Origin: Calycina herbarum
Lineage: Eukaryota; Ascomycota; Leotiomycetes; Helotiales; Pezizellaceae
Reading direction: 5' to 3'
Assembly (NCBI GenBank): GCA_001414485.1
Contig: LLEY01000007.1
Span: forward strand, 558,001 to 622,000
DNA: 64,000 nucleotides
Shown one piece after another: positions 45,111 to 56,273 of the stretch. Made by a program: the position numbers and the translations under genes. The notes beneath the pieces were generated by a model that searched no databases, was not told where the DNA came from, and saw only the letters and a list, made by a program, of their open reading frames with translations. Each line of letters opens with the position of its first letter. Position 1 is the first letter of the stretch.

Positions 45111-46170
45111 TTATGGCAGACAAAATCCACCATCAACAATAATATCCGCTCCCGTGGTATAACTCGACGCATCAGAAGAAAGATATAAGAAAGCCCCCTT
45201 AAGTTCATGGCACTCGCCCTCTCTCCCCATGGGTGTCTTCTGTCTCCAAACATTCTTCATATCTCCCGGCGCAAAACTCGATATCTCGGTGACAATATAA
45301 CCCGGAGATACCGTATTCGCCCGAGCGAAGCCAACCCATTCAACCGCAAGCGACTTGCCTATAGTTTTCAATGTAAGAAGCATGCTTGACAAAACAGGGA
45401 TGCGAACGAAAATAAGGGAGAAAATGGCATACAGAGATGAATTACTCCCGCTTTAGCCGCATTGTATGCAGCTTGCATTTGAGGGATATTGACAATGGAC
45501 CCACTCATGCTGGCAGTTGCGACGAAACTTCCCTCTCGAAACGCTGGCTCGAGTGGTGTTCCGTCAATTGTGGTTTGCTCTAGCTTTTGTCGCTTCCAGT
45601 GTATAGCGGCTACGCGAGCACAATAAAACACGCTGTCCATGTCCGTTGCCATCACTTTTCTGTAGTGTTCGAGCTGGGAGCTGGTTTCCCCTTCTGCCAT
45701 TGGCCCTTGTGTCCATGGAATTCCAGAATTGGCGACGAAAACATCTAGACGGCCGTTGAATTCTCGAATAATGGCCTCGACGCTGGCAGCAATTGCCTCG
45801 TAGCTAGTAACGTCGACTTGATACGCCTTGCCTGTGATTGAAATAAAAATCAGTCCATGCGCTCCAATCAAATAGTGGCGGAGGGGCCTCCACAGTGGGG
45901 GAAAGGTAACGTGGTCTTACACTTCACTCCGTACTCCTTCTCTATGGAAGCTGCCTCTTCAACAGCTTTCTTGTTGCTGTTGTACCAGATTGCAACATTG
46001 GCTCCAGCTTCTGCTAAAGCTTCAGCGACTGCAAGGCCAATTCCGGCTCCAGCCCCAGAAACGATGGCTGTTCGACCCTTGAGGGAGAATAGATCCAGTA
46101 CACGCTTTGCGGTTGGAGCCTTGGTGTTGTCGAGTGCAAAATCGCCTCCGTTCATAGCGGTACCTGCCAT
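45111..46170 (-). CDS. short-chain dehydrogenase, mannitol/sorbose/xylulose-reductase type
   Basis: Three exons (46170-45921, 45831-45433, 45358-45111) give 298 residues. The NADP-binding motif [15 protein letters not shown] is at about residues 38-52. The NSG-containing strand is [10 protein letters not shown]. The active site has SMSGSIVN (Ser) and YNAAKAG (Tyr-Lys). The C-terminal block [16 protein letters not shown] and [11 protein letters not shown] completes the fold. Close fungal relatives include NADP-dependent mannitol dehydrogenase, L-sorbose reductase and L-xylulose reductase, so a polyol/ketose interconversion in the cytosol is likely. Both donors are one base into a codon (T|GTAAGA and T|GTATGC), giving matched TGC joins. 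Confidence 0.92.
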
Positions 46171-47821
46171 GTTGATCTGTAATGGAGAGTGATCGAGGGA
46201 ACAAAGGCTGAAGGAATGGTTAAGGCTGGAGTGCTGGTCTTGCTTGGAGGAAATGCCATTTTGGGGGAGAAGGGCCTTTTTGAGTCGATTGCCGGGCCAG
46301 AGTCGGACAATCGGAGGACTTGAGATGGACCTTCAGTCGAAGGCATCGGGAGATCAAGCTGCGAATGCATGTGTTGGTACAGGGGATGCCGGGGATACTT
46401 CTTTAGGCTCGGAAGAACGTGGGAAGGAAGAGAGGGAAGGGTGTGAGCTTTGAAGAGTCTTGATTGTACAAGTAGGGAGGAGCTGGGGAGGGACAAGGGC
46501 GCAACAAGAGAGACGAAAGTCATGGACTGGGGTGGCAATAGCAACACATCTGAAGCCAATGAGGATGGCCCTGGTAAAGTGCCTGCTGCGAGATCTGTGG
46601 CACCCTGGCACAACAGATCAATCCAGAGACACTTTACGTAGTCTTGCAGAGTGTTGCAGAGTTGTTGCAAAGTGTACACGGTGTGCGGAACTGCGAGTGT
46701 GTATTGCGTGTTTGCCACTCTTTGCGGGGGAGAGGAGGAGAGGGATGGGAACTTGGATCCTCCCTGGAGGAGGACTTTCTCGCCGAGGGAGGTCTTGTGT
46801 CCAGCTGTTTGGAGGGGTAATTGAAGGAATTGAGGGGCAGAAAAAGAAGCTTGGGAAGGGTCCTCCGGATCCACGAAAAGCCCTAGCCTGCCCCATGCAG
46901 TCAGCCCAATTGGGCCAGCTTTTGATTGTGGGTAAGTAGGTAGGCTTTGCTTTACACGGGTACGAATCTGGGTGCAGGTGAGATGGTGGTTATTTGCATT
47001 GCACGTATGCAGGTGAGCTTGAAGGAGCTGTTGCTGAGGGAAGAAGATAACGGAAACACGGCCGCTTTTCTCCGGCAGTTCCAGGTTGGCTTTAACATAG
47101 CATGGCACGTGATCCATCGGCGCTCGGAGATAAGGAAAGCCTCCTTTTTCTCTTTCACCAGTTTCTCTTTTTCTCAACACGGCAATGGCTCAACATCATG
47201 AAGACTCAAGTGAGCAGGCTATCTACGCGATACACAGCATATATTCGCAGCCGGTCGAGGTTAATTTTAGACAGAGCTGATTCTGGATGCTGCTTCTCCA
47301 ACCGTTGCATGATTCAGCTCCAGCCTTCCGCTTCTCGAACCATCACCACCGCAGCCACGGCTCAGACAGCAGATGGCAGCCATGCCAGTGTGGTGGCATT
47401 CCTAGACTGAGAATCCTTCTTCCGTCATGTGTTCCGTCAGTCTGGATGGCCAATGGCGCTCCCTTCAAGGCAAGGGCGGGAATGTTATTCAATATTCTGG
47501 CATTCCAATGCAAGAAGGCCTTGCGTTCCTCTCCTCGCTCTGCTTTTTTCCTCTTCCATCTCACTCAGTTTGTCACGCTTTCGCGCGTTGTTTTGTTGCT
47601 TCATTTTCAGTCTTTACCGTCTTAATTTTTGCCATTGAACCTGTGGGTTGCCATTTTCTTGGAAATACATCTAATCCGCATACGCGAAATATTCGAAACA
47701 ATAGAAGGATAGGTGGACTACAACGAAGGGCTGCATTCGCGAGTCCGACTACCTTTCAGCAACCCGGCTTGCACGATTGATGTTTTGACCTAATAGCGAG
47801 AATCCTGTTTGACAAGGAAAT
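46171..47821. other. long divergent intergenic region, 1.65 kb
   Basis: It lies between the SDR and the 1068-residue membrane protein. Many overlapping frames on both strands (up to 342 codons at 46152-47180 on the minus strand) overlap each other and the SDR start, with no family signature. I read it as regulatory and leader sequence. Confidence 0.45.
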
Positions 47822-50800
47822 ATGCCTGGGTTAAAGAGCATATGCCCGAGATACTCGGAGGATTGCGAGGACAACATTTTTCGAATAGTAGCGCGAGATA
47901 TGGACAACCAGATGGGATCCTCAAATATTACGTTGGGAGCTGTAATTGGTATCGCAATCGCCGGAGCGGCCGTGGTATTCGTTGCCGCGATTCTGCTTCT
48001 TGTATTCCACGCACGTCGGAAAGATCATCGAAAACGAAAGCAGATTGCGGAGGACATACAAACTACCGAAGAGCAAGTAAATTTCAAGTCTGCCAGAGGG
48101 CCATCGACAGACATTTTCGATCCAAGCATGCCAACCGGCATGGTGAGTGTATTTGAAGCTTACGGCGGCAGGGTGGTCAATGATGGAATGGACGCAGCTC
48201 AGTCTATTCGCGAACCACCTATGGTCAAGGTCAGAACATCTTCAGAAAGCAAAAACCATTTCCGGTTGGGAGTGAGGGATTCATGGCCGCTCAACAACAT
48301 CCCATTGGCGCTGCTACCAGGGCAACAACCGACAATGACTTTGAACCAAGTCGCTCCACCCGGTTATGTCGTACAACCTGAGTCGAAGTGGCCAAGAAGA
48401 AATTCTTCTCGATCCTCCAGGTCTTCAAGGAATTCCAAAACCAAGGTAGCTGTGCCCTCGCCGGAGCATTCGTTTGTCCCGCCTTCGCGATCACCTAGCA
48501 AGTCTCCGTCGAGAAGACCCAGGAACCACCGCCGATCCACATCAGAGTCGCAGTTGAACACTATTCTAAGGTCGACTTCTCAGCGAATAAAAGCAGCTCA
48601 AAAACAAACACTCACTAGGACTATGACCACTTTCGCGAGACTTCCTGGCTCGCCACCCAAAGAGCGATTACCAGACCCGCCACTCAAGCAGACAAATGAG
48701 AGCTCTGAGGTTTTGCTTGAAAGCAGCTTTTTTGAATCGCCGGGGAGTTCAGTATATGAAGCCTTCATGGCACAAACACCTTCTCCCGATAAACCAGAAA
48801 GCAAAGAAGCGTCTCATAAGCGGGATAAATCTGCAACTTCCTCAATTGTGTCAGATGACAGTTTGTGTGAAATGGCTACACCGGATTTGGTGATTCCCGG
48901 TCTACTTACAACGCCCAGTAAGCAGAGTAGGACTGTGGATTTGAGCACGAAGACCATACCTGTTCCACCAGATGAACCTAAGGAGAAGGATGTTCCACTC
49001 GCGCAAAGACACCGCATGACAATATCTAATTTGGACACTGCATCGATGCAAAACAAAAAGAGTAGAGTGTCAACAACAGCATTCGGAAAACATCGGTCGT
49101 TCCAGGACATCAATTCTGGACCACATCGCATTTCTCTAGCTGGCGATCCTTTTTATTCTCATGTAAAAAGTTCCAAACCGGTTTTCCCAAAGACAGATCT
49201 TCAGGGCCCACGACCACTTTACGTTCGAAAAGCTACGTTTGGCCAGGAGGCTACTACAGAGAGACCTCTCAGCTATACATCTCCACTCCGTGATGTTTCT
49301 GGAAACGCTCAGACTCCCCCAAAAGCATCAGAACAACAACCATCGAAAAATTCAACTGATAACACTGCCCGCAATCCCTTCCAGTGGTCCCCTCAAGAAG
49401 CCATGCAAGAACGACCAAGGGGACTGAGCCCCAAGAGGAACGGATCAAAGCGAAAAGGTCACAAGCGATCCAATGTCATTCGAATGTCCAACTTACTATC
49501 AAGACCGCAAAGTGTCCTGAGCGTTGATGTTGTTCCAGAAGAGCCAGAAGAAGATCCATCAGTTCTAAAATTCAATATACCGAAAACGGCACCCCTTCGA
49601 TTAGTATCACCAAGCAAAAGCCCAAGCCCATCGCCATCTGCTGCATCTCGCAGACAAAGTGGCAGACCACCATCTGTTCCAACGTTCAACCCAATGCTCA
49701 CAATACCCGATCTTTCAAATCCCCTTTCGAAAACCCATAATACATCAGACGCAGAAAACAATTCCCCCACCGCATCATCTCCCACCCTCTCAGCAACAAA
49801 CTATTACCTAGAGGAAGAAGCCGGAAACTCAGAAGAAGACTTTTTCGCACCAAAAGAGCCCTCAAAACTCCCCCGAAAGCGCTCACACCACGGTCGGAAC
49901 CATTCAGAAATCCCACGACCACCAACCATTCCATCACGCGCGAAAAACCATCGATACTCCGCAGATGCAATCCTCCACCTCTCCTCCACCTCAAAACTAA
50001 CTTCCTTCCCACCCCCGGATCTATCGCCTAAAATCGCACTCCCTAGACCGCCGTCGAATATCATCGTCTCGCCCTCATCTCTCAGTGCTTCTTCGCCGGC
50101 GCTTCTCGCACCACCACTTCTCACGATGCCAGTCCCAGGCCATCTTACAGGACCTCGCCATCAACCGAGTAAACTCTCCCCCTCACCTCCTCCACGAGAA
50201 TCACTACATAACTCAATCTGCATGCTCCGCCGCATGAACTCCGAAGTCTCCTACTACAGCAACGCAGGAAGCGATACTAGTCCAGGCCTCTCTCCCGATC
50301 TCCCTTCCTCCCGAAAATTCGCATCAAGTATCCCATACAGTCCCAGTATCAAACAATCAAGCGATATTTCAAGAATGAGGTCGAGAGGCTCGAAACATTA
50401 CCTCTCTCTTGGTCTGACTGACCAGTCCTCCGATCGGCCACAGTGTTCCGATCGACCAAGAAGGGAAAGGACCTCAATCACCAACTCCACCTCCTTCAAG
50501 AAGAGTTCAAGACCGATGGGGATTAAAGGCTCGAGGGATAGTCATGATATCTTTAACGACCATAGACTGAGGCGAATGCAGTGTGATTTTACGGAGGCGG
50601 AACTGAAAACTGTGAGGGAAGTCGCGAGTCCTCCGATGGTTCCGAACTCGCCGAATGCGTTGAATTTCCAGTTCCTGGTTTTTCCAAGCACGGGCTCGAC
50701 AGAGGTTAATGGTGAAGAGGAGATGGATGGGACTCCTATTAAAGGGAAGAGATGGAGTGATGCGATGACGAAACCGGTTGTTGAGAGTGTGAGGAGAGAG

Positions 50801-51028
50801 TCAAGGATGGAATATCCTAGTCCTAAGACGCCGCCGATCTTCCATTGGGATGACAAGGATCTGGGTGCTGAGCTGGCTGGAAAGAATGGTACTGTTTTTA
50901 CGGGTGATGGGAGGAGTAGGATAGAGGGACTGAGTCCGGGACGGCCGGAAAGTTTGGGGTTGTATGATGAGGATGGGTTTTTGAAGAGTTCGCCTTTTAA
51001 GATGAGGGAGAGTCCTGGGGGGAACTGA
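47822..51028 (+). CDS. single-pass membrane protein with long disordered Ser/Pro-rich tail
   Basis: An uninterrupted 1068-residue frame. Residues 1-35 are short and acidic, followed by one hydrophobic helix (about 36-62, ITLGAVIGIAIAGAAVVFV and on) and a stop-transfer cluster HARRKDHRKRKQ. There is no cleaved signal peptide. The remaining 1000 residues are low-complexity: many SPS, SRR and PP motifs, for example PPSRSPSKSPSRRPR and PSKSPSPSPSAASRR, and repeated PLR-like basic patches. This suggests a phosphorylated scaffold anchored to the plasma membrane, as in fungal cell-periphery proteins. No enzyme domain is present. Intronless, large and compositionally uniform; function is unknown. Confidence 0.75.
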   Translation: MPGLKSICPRYSEDCEDNIFRIVARDMDNQMGSSNITLGAVIGIAIAGAAVVFVAAILLLVFHARRKDHRKRKQIAEDIQTTEEQVNFKSARGPSTDIFDPSMPTGMVSVFEAYGGRVVNDGMDAAQSIREPPMVKVRTSSESKNHFRLGVRDSWPLNNIPLALLPGQQPTMTLNQVAPPGYVVQPESKWPRRNSSRSSRSSRNSKTKVAVPSPEHSFVPPSRSPSKSPSRRPRNHRRSTSESQLNTILRSTSQRIKAAQKQTLTRTMTTFARLPGSPPKERLPDPPLKQTNESSEVLLESSFFESPGSSVYEAFMAQTPSPDKPESKEASHKRDKSATSSIVSDDSLCEMATPDLVIPGLLTTPSKQSRTVDLSTKTIPVPPDEPKEKDVPLAQRHRMTISNLDTASMQNKKSRVSTTAFGKHRSFQDINSGPHRISLAGDPFYSHVKSSKPVFPKTDLQGPRPLYVRKATFGQEATTERPLSYTSPLRDVSGNAQTPPKASEQQPSKNSTDNTARNPFQWSPQEAMQERPRGLSPKRNGSKRKGHKRSNVIRMSNLLSRPQSVLSVDVVPEEPEEDPSVLKFNIPKTAPLRLVSPSKSPSPSPSAASRRQSGRPPSVPTFNPMLTIPDLSNPLSKTHNTSDAENNSPTASSPTLSATNYYLEEEAGNSEEDFFAPKEPSKLPRKRSHHGRNHSEIPRPPTIPSRAKNHRYSADAILHLSSTSKLTSFPPPDLSPKIALPRPPSNIIVSPSSLSASSPALLAPPLLTMPVPGHLTGPRHQPSKLSPSPPPRESLHNSICMLRRMNSEVSYYSNAGSDTSPGLSPDLPSSRKFASSIPYSPSIKQSSDISRMRSRGSKHYLSLGLTDQSSDRPQCSDRPRRERTSITNSTSFKKSSRPMGIKGSRDSHDIFNDHRLRRMQCDFTEAELKTVREVASPPMVPNSPNALNFQFLVFPSTGSTEVNGEEEMDGTPIKGKRWSDAMTKPVVESVRRESRMEYPSPKTPPIFHWDDKDLGAELAGKNGTVFTGDGRSRIEGLSPGRPESLGLYDEDGFLKSSPFKMRESPGGN

Positions 51029-51487
51029 GATTTTCGTGTTGGGAATGTTAATTCTTCTTAGGTTCCGAAAGTGGGGTGTCTTTTTCTGAGAGTTCTTACT
51101 TATACTTTGTTTTAGTGGTGGCTTGGTGAAGGGTTGGGATTTTTTGTTGTGCTGTTCGTTCGGAGGCGAGGCGATGCTTTGAGATATCCTGTTGCTGCTG
51201 TTGCTGTTCTTCATCCTTCCCGATTGATTGGGGCCTTGGTTTCTTTTCCACTTCATATATACTGCAATAGTTGTTTATATCTTTATAGCTCTACTCTTAT
51301 TATTTAATCGTAATTTTTCCCACTTCAAGTTCTTAGTGCTGCTGTAATGAAGGGCCTGGCGTCGTTCCCGATTTTGCACTGTCAATCGGTAGGTCACCTA
51401 CTAAAACGATGTGCAGCAAAATATGCACGTCAGTCTAAAGGGGAAATAGAGGGGTAAAGGTCACGTGGGGGCTGGAATTCCTGTTGT

Positions 51488-52330
51488 TGACTTACGGGCT
51501 TACTTGGTGCTTCTAGCTTACGGTTTACCTACTGGCTTACTGGCTTACTGGCAAGTAATTAGACCAAAAGAGGTGGCGGTTATGCATTTTTCCACCCCCT
51601 GGAATAATCAACCCCTAACCTCCCCCCAACCTCCTGTTGTTTCACGTGACGTTTGTATTTTTGTAGGTAAGCTAAAGGTAAGCCTGAAGTAAGCTAAGAG
51701 TGAGCTAGGGGTAAGCTATCAGTAAGCCAGCAACAAGTTTAGGGGCTAAAAGGTCGAGTAAGCCATTAATGGTCGAGTGAGCTAGAGTTGTTGAGTAAGC
51801 TATCAAGTGTCGTAAGCCAGCACATGGTTTGTGGGCCAAAAGGAGTTGCAAGTAAGCTGGCAATTGACGAGATAAGCCAGAGAATTGTCGAGTAAGCTAG
51901 TAAAACATTTGGGGGCCAAAAAGGGATTGCGGGCAAGCTAATAATCTGCTAGTAAGCTGGGAGTAGGAGTAAGTTATTAATTAGCGAGTAATCTATATAA
52001 CGGACTTTGATCACGAGTAAGCTCTCAAAAATCGGGTAAGCTATCAAACAACGAGTGAGCCAAACCTTGAATTTTGGCGAGTAAGCTATGAAGCAGATTT
52101 TGAGGGTGCGAGTAAGCTTTCAATTTGCTAGTTAGGAGCGAAAAAGTAAGCTACGAAATATTTGGGGGCCAAGAATAAAGGTTGCGAGTAAACCGTTCAA
52201 ATATTGGGGGTCAAAACGCGGGTTGCTAGTAAGCTAGGAGTTAGCTATGGGTAACACATCAAATGACGAGTAAGCTACATGAGATTTTGGGGGCGAAAAA
52301 GTGAATGGCGAGTAAGCTAATAATTAACAT
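51488..52330. repeat. GTAAGCT array with an inverted head
   Basis: From 51665 to 52325 dozens of variants of GAGTAAGCT, AGTAAGCC and GGTAAGC recur at irregular 15-40 bp spacing, with interspersed TTTGGGGGCCAAAA. From 51488 to 51560 the complementary words (GGCTTACTGG, AGCTTACGG) occur, so the block is an inverted repeat overall. The same family appears at 17.94-18.05 kb. No terminal repeats or target duplication were identified. Confidence 0.75.
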
Positions 52331-52657
52331 GAGCTATATTTGTAAGAAATCCTAAAGCCATGTATCCCCGTTTCCACCATCATTCGGTGTGCGAAATCAG
52401 CAATCTGTTGGAATGTTGAGATACGAGGGCCTAGTCACGTTGTTCGACATGTCCGTTTGATCATTGGTTCGAACTTGGGTCGTAGTAGCTCGGACTTTCC
52501 ATCACGGGCGGCTATGTTATCAATCCCAACTTCTCGGACTTTACTACATGCTGCATATTATTAAGGAATATCTTGGTGCAATACATGCTATGACGAATCA
52601 TCAAGTTACAGGAAGCTTGGCAATCAAAATCATTCTGTCTACAAGTTCCGCTCGCGC

Positions 52658-52706
52658 GGAACTTCAATGCGGAGCTTCAATGCGGAACTTCAACGCGGAA
52701 CTTGAC
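52658..52706 (+). promoter_or_regulatory. 13-bp tandem repeats upstream of the SDR, candidate operator
   Basis: GGAACTTCAATGC, GGAGCTTCAATGC, GGAACTTCAACGC and a partial GGAACTTGAC run head to tail. An inverted copy CAAGTTCCGC precedes them at 52642-52651. They end about 87 bp before the ATG at 52793, a typical distance for activator sites. Confidence 0.5.
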
Positions 52707-52792
52707 ATCTATATAGTAGGCAAAGGCTTCACGCTCAATCTTACAACACATACGCCTGACTTCTCCCTGTTTATACACTCATAATCATAATC

Positions 52793-53732
52793 ATGTCCGG
52801 CACATCTCCCGTCATCCTCATCCTAGGCGCAGGGCCTAATAGTGGGTGTTCTCCGAGTTCTTTTTCCCTTTTTCGGGTTGTCTTTAGGAGGACTGAGACT
52901 TGTTTACTCTTCTCCTCCCTTAGCCATTCTTCTTGAAATGACAATACTGACTCCGAAATATTCCGTAGTTGGCCAGGCAGTCGCTCGAATCTTTGCCTCG
53001 AAAGGCTACAAAGTCGCCGTCGCATCACGGTCACTGAAGGAGGCAGACAGCACCGCCAATCAACTGAACATCACAAGTGACTTCTCCAACCCTGACGATA
53101 TTATCCATGCTTTTACAAGAGTAAAAAAAGAGCTGGGTACCCCAAGTGTAGTCGTTTACAATGGTAGGTCTCAGTACTGAAGGAACTCACATGCCTGCTG
53201 ACCAGAGGGTACACAGCCTCCGCGTCCACTCTCTCTCCTCCCAATGATCCCTTCGCGATCCCGTTGGCGACTTTCAACCGAGAGAATAACATCAACATCA
53301 CCAGTGCTTTTGTCGCTGCGCAGCAAGCTGCCCTTGGCTTCGCGGAGCTCCCTGCCCAAGCAGCAAAGTCATTCTTCTACACGGGAAATATCTTGAACGT
53401 CGAAATCATCCCGGGATTTATAGTCCAAGGGACTGGTAAGTCGGCGGGTGCACATATGATCATGGCAGCTGCAGCTGCATATAAAGACCGAGGATTCAAG
53501 TATGCATTTACCATTCCCGCCGTTCTTGAATAACTTGGTAGTGGAACTAACAGCTTTCAGATTCTATTACGTTGACGAACGAAAGGCGGACGGCACGGCT
53601 AAATATAGGGTCGACGGAGAGGCGCATGGGAAACACTTCTTGGAGCTTGCAGAGGCGAACACGCAGGGCCCGTGGTTGCAGACATTTGTCAAGGGCGCTG
53701 GATATAAGGACTTCGGTCCATATCGACTTTAA
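52793..53732 (+). CDS. atypical short-chain dehydrogenase/reductase-like protein
   Basis: Four exons (52793-52841, 52969-53163, 53208-53499, 53561-53732) give 235 residues. The Rossmann start is LILGAGPNIGQAVARIF, then KVAVASRSLKEAD. TPSVVVYNGYTASAS stands where the usual NNAG strand lies, and NITSAFVAAQQAALGF matches helix E. The catalytic YxxxK is missing: SFFYTGNIL is at the expected position with no lysine three residues later. The C-terminus FVKGAGYKDFGPYRL departs from classical SDRs. Such proteins are widespread in fungi and may bind NAD(P) without classical catalysis. Tandem 13-bp repeats lie just upstream. Confidence 0.75.
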
Positions 53733-54930
53733 TCTATGTCGCAGCTTCTGGCAGGCTCTCTTAGTTTAGCATGGGTCCATGACAGCACTGATCGCAAGCG
53801 AGGGGGCTGTTGGGGAAGGGCTTTTCTGGATTCAACTTAAATTCTCGAAGGCTTCTTTCATCAAGATTAGGTGAATTCATTTACTAAACGCGCAATTTTC
53901 TATGATTAGAAAAGGTCTTGTTTCATATTTTAGGGTGCAGAGGGTGATTTCAATCTCGAAGCATGGGCAGTTATCAACCGACCATGAAAAAAAAATGAAA
54001 AATGGTGAGTTATGTTGACTAATGCTAATCGGCAAGTTCAAAGGTTTCATGTTGTTGCTTTTCATATGTTCTTTTTGAAGAGAAAGACAACTCTAGCAAG
54101 TATAACTTAGCAGTTTGTTGCCATGGCCCAAGTAATAACAGGCGAACAAAATGCTTTTCGTTGAAGTAAGCAACTAGCTTTTTGTTCTGCTTCTAGCTCT
54201 TATGATGCCATGAGGTACCAGTTGGAGTAGTGAGATGAAGGGAAGAATTAGAGAGTTTGAATTGAAACTGTTTCTGCTAACTTCTAAACGAGCTGGAATC
54301 ACCACCCTGACTTGTTTTAACCAAAATAGCATCAAACAATATTCCTTCGTGAATATGATCATTTACTAGTATTGATTTAGTTTTATCTAGAATGTAAGTG
54401 TTTCCAGCCGTGGGTTGTTGCGTGATTAATTATTTAAGTAGAAATGTCCGAGTGGCTAGGGGGTCGCCACTTTGCGAGTTTGCAGGTAACTTCAAAAAAG
54501 AATTCAAGTAAAAGGTCTAATTAACGGTCCGATTATTCGAATACTTAATTTGCTTACTTTCTTCACCGAAGCATATAATACTTGTGTAAAGACTTATAAT
54601 ATATATATGCCAATAGGTCTAGGTAATCTGGGGAAACTTCAGCTGAAAGTATACGCTACCTGTACGACGCGTTTGCTAAGCTTGCTAGTAACTTCAGGGA
54701 TCAGTGAATTCAGTGAAGGCTCTGAAATGCGTCTTCTACTTGGTCACAAGACCTTCAAACATAACAAAATAATCTCGCTTAAGAGATCTCTTCACGGGTT
54801 CTTGTCTATAAATTATCTATGCTCCTTCTCTCTAAAACATTCCACCATACAACCAACTTACAATATCTACCTTTCAGCATCCGAATACCATAAAACACTC
54901 CTTGCTATTTCATAGCTTCCTTTCTCAACC
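53733..54930. other. intergenic, nothing recognised
   Basis: A 121-codon plus-strand frame at 54550-54915 has no signature or signal peptide. A TGTCCGAGTGGCTAGG word near 54445 is A-box-like but has no B box. Confidence 0.45.
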
Positions 54931-54950
54931 ATGAAGATTATCATGTGCTC

Positions 54951-55643
54951 ATGACCTTCATTGGTCTTTTTGCTTCGGTAAGTTTATTAAAATGCAGCAC
55001 CCACTTATTGCTCTGACAGACTTGAGTAGGCCTCTCTGCAAAGCCTACTCCAACATCTGCCGAGGTTCTCGAGGTTCTCAAGGGACGTGATGTACAGAAC
55101 AAGGTAAATACCTCTTGTAACGTGCTCACCCTTCCTTCTATCTAACCTCAATTCAGGATGGTGTCCTCTGCTGCGATCAGATGGCTCACGACTGGGTCTA
55201 TACGAGCACAGATAGTATTGACGTCGATATCAAAAACTTGATTAACTTGGGTACCAAATGCGCTATTGAACCTCGTCGATGCATCCAAATCGCTTGTTTC
55301 CTCTTGGTGAGGTCGTTTTATGCAACGATGTAAGTCTAATCAATGTACCGCAAACGTGTTTATTAGGAAGGTGCAATTGACATGCTTTTTCTTCTTTAGA
55401 ACGATTACCGAATTGAGCCCAACTGCGACTACTTGGCCTCGTACGCTCAAGATATCATCAATAAATGCAATTACTATGACAGTGTCTTCCACCAGTATCG
55501 GGTCTGCGGTCAGGCCTTTGATACGGATCGTAAGTAATTGTCCTTGGATTTCTTCCGCCCCTTGAAATATCCTCGCTAATCTATTTGCAGGTTACAACAT
55601 CATCGTCAAGGAAAGAGCGCATGATGTGGGATGTCCTAATTGA
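54951..55643 (+). CDS. secreted Cys-rich protein with an inconsistent first exon
   Basis: Four 3' exons join cleanly (55030-55103, 55157-55306, 55400-55529, 55591-55643). They encode KPTPTSAEVLEVLKGRDV, VLCCDQMAHDWVY, KCAIEPRRCIQIACF, NCDYLASYAQDIINKC, YRVCGQAFDTD and AHDVGCPN with a stop; about ten cysteines suggest a disulfide-rich extracellular protein. The only nearby signal-peptide-like sequence (ATG at 54951, MTFIGLFAS, donor at 54978) joins one base out of frame, and the earlier ATG at 54931 hits a TGA after seven codons. Either the 5' exon is elsewhere, a poor donor (GTCTTT at 54964) is used, or a small indel has broken the gene. Confidence 0.5.
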
Positions 55644-56273
55644 TTGGTGACGCGTAGGTACTCTGGTGGGCGAAATCGAAACTTTCTGGGGTTCCTTATG
55701 TTTTGGCCATCGAGCTGAGCTGGCATGGAATGTCTGCGGGGTGTATTGAGCATTACTGGTAAATGCAGATGAGGGATGGATTTGGGCTACTCACCCGGGA
55801 TATTACTTAAAAGTGAATCATCCCATAATAAAAACCACTTTCCAGCACCTTTGATTTTCCTCTTTGAAGATTCTTGAGTGCAAACTCCTTGTGAATAAGA
55901 TAGGTTGTAAAATCTGGTTGTCGACACAGTACAGTTCCGCAACCCCTACATGTCCGTGCCTCATTTTGTTCCGAGCGAAGTGGGTCCTGGGGAACCCTCA
56001 TCAAAATCTAATCTTGACCTCACATCTCATCTTATATCTTGAGCACTCGGAATTCTTGACGATTTCTTGCTTGGTCTGCAAAACACACCAGGAGCTCGGT
56101 TTGGGTTCTCATAGCTCTCGCGCAGACTTGATTTAGAACTCCGGGTTTGACGCCGAAGACCGGACACCAACAACGGTCACAACATCTCGACTTTCACTCA
56201 CATCTCGGCCAGTCTCAGATTCCTATATCCCAACTCATAATTAACAAAAGAGCCCTGAAAAGGATAACTCGAG
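55644..56273. other. intergenic, nothing recognised
   Basis: No supported feature. Confidence 0.5.

Larger units (their letters stand above)
51029..52792. other. repeat field between genes
   Basis: Contains a GTAGGTCACCTAC palindrome (51389-51401) with an adjacent ACGATGTGCAGCAAA word, an inverted block of GCTTACT words (51488-51560), a long GTAAGCT array, and the 13-bp promoter repeats before the next gene. No gene is supported. Confidence 0.6.

Noticed and set aside
46152..47180. 342-codon minus-strand frame upstream of the SDR
   Set aside because: It overlaps the SDR start in another frame, is low-complexity Ser/Leu/Pro and has no signature; several other frames overlap it on both strands.
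49459..50124. minus-strand frames of 104-108 codons inside the large membrane-protein gene
   Set aside because: Antisense shadows of its Ser/Pro-rich codons.
54440..54480. tRNA-like TGTCCGAGTGGCTAGG word
   Set aside because: Resembles an A box, but no B box or stem pairing follows.
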